Made by a program: the position numbers and the translations under genes
The notes under the pieces: model-generated
Told to the model about the DNA's origin: nothing
Seen by the model: only the letters and a program-made list of their open reading frames with translations
Database searches by the model: none
DNA from: Verrucomicrobiota bacterium
GTDB lineage: Bacteria; Verrucomicrobiota; Verrucomicrobiia; Opitutales; Opitutaceae
NCBI GenBank assembly: GCA_023457715.1
Contig: JAEWKR010000001.1
Span: forward strand, 1-6,971
DNA: 6,971 nt
Reading direction: 5' to 3'
In this document: piece by piece, positions 6,834 to 6,971 of the stretch
Layout: every line of letters begins with the position of its first letter
Numbering within the stretch: the stretch's first letter is position 1

Positions 6834-6905
6834 GCCACAGAGAGCACAGAGCTCCGACACATCCACCTTCGCCGAGCCTACGGCGGACAAGGAGGACACG
6901 GAGGC
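6834..6905. repeat. Dispersed-type repeat with internal hairpin
   Basis: CCACAGAGAGCACAGAG is followed by CTCCGACACATCCACCTTCG, a 5-bp hairpin CGCCG-AGCCTA-CGGCG (6870-6885), GACAAGG and AGGACACGGAGG. I recall similar CCACAGAG/ACACGGAGG and CTCCGACACATCCACC strings as dispersed intergenic repeats in verrucomicrobial genomes. Only one copy is in this window, so the repeat nature is from memory and not shown here. Confidence 0.45.
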
Positions 6906-6912
6906 TCGGTCC

Positions 6913-6971
6913 TTGGACAAACCTGTTCATCGCGTGACGCCCAAGACAGTCGCAGCGCCCGCCTCCGGCTC
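6913..6971 (+). CDS. Possible start of a downstream gene (partial)
   Basis: From a TTG at 6913 the frame is open to the window edge and would read MDKPVHRVTPKTVAAPASG; a GTG at 6934 is an alternative start in the same frame. A GGAGG at 6900-6904 lies 8 nt before the TTG, the best ribosome-binding spacing in the window, although this GGAGG is part of the ACACGGAGG repeat. With under 20 codons visible, no family can be named and the call may be wrong. Confidence 0.22.
   Translation, partial: MDKPVHRVTPKTVAAPASG

Overview
The window looks like GC-rich chromosomal DNA from a free-living bacterium, most likely of the Verrucomicrobiota (Opitutales-like). That placement is an inference. It rests on a GlgC of plant/cyanobacterial style, starts with poor Shine-Dalgarno sequences, and intergenic repeats of kinds I recall from verrucomicrobial genomes (ACACGAATGG arrays, CCGCAA/GCGCCTT hairpins, a CTCCGACACATCC repeat). 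No database search was possible. There is no transposase, phage gene, CRISPR array, rRNA or tRNA.

Layout: 1-80 is the 3' end of an unidentified plus-strand gene. 81-595 is repeat-dense non-coding DNA. 596-979 is gcvH and 1208-2305 is gcvT, both on the minus strand, separated by 228 bp that mostly hold a tandem array. 2306-2478 is a divergent control region with a perfect 14-bp inverted repeat and a REP-like palindrome. 2479-3327 is lgt (plus). 3328-3477 is a fully palindromic repeat block between convergent lgt and glgC. 3478-4767 is glgC (minus), 4768-4860 a short divergent promoter region, and 4861-6714 glmS (plus). 6715-6971 is more repeat DNA, with a possible gene start at the right edge.

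The genes are housekeeping. GcvT and GcvH are two parts of the glycine cleavage system, which feeds one-carbon units to tetrahydrofolate. Lgt begins lipoprotein maturation. GlgC commits glucose-1-phosphate to glycogen. GlmS commits fructose-6-phosphate to UDP-GlcNAc, peptidoglycan and LPS. glgC and glmS are divergent from one 93-bp region, so two competing exits from the hexose-phosphate pool may share control.

The unusual content is between the genes. Four separate intergenic stretches hold tandem arrays with a 7-nt period, each with its own unit sequence and each arranged as inverted arms around a centre. In two of them the centre is the same CCGCAA...TTGCGG hairpin family. A fifth pair of inverted arms has a 10-nt period. 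Conserved architecture with variable unit sequence is the most interesting signal here; it recalls the heptameric short tandem repeats (STRR) of cyanobacteria.
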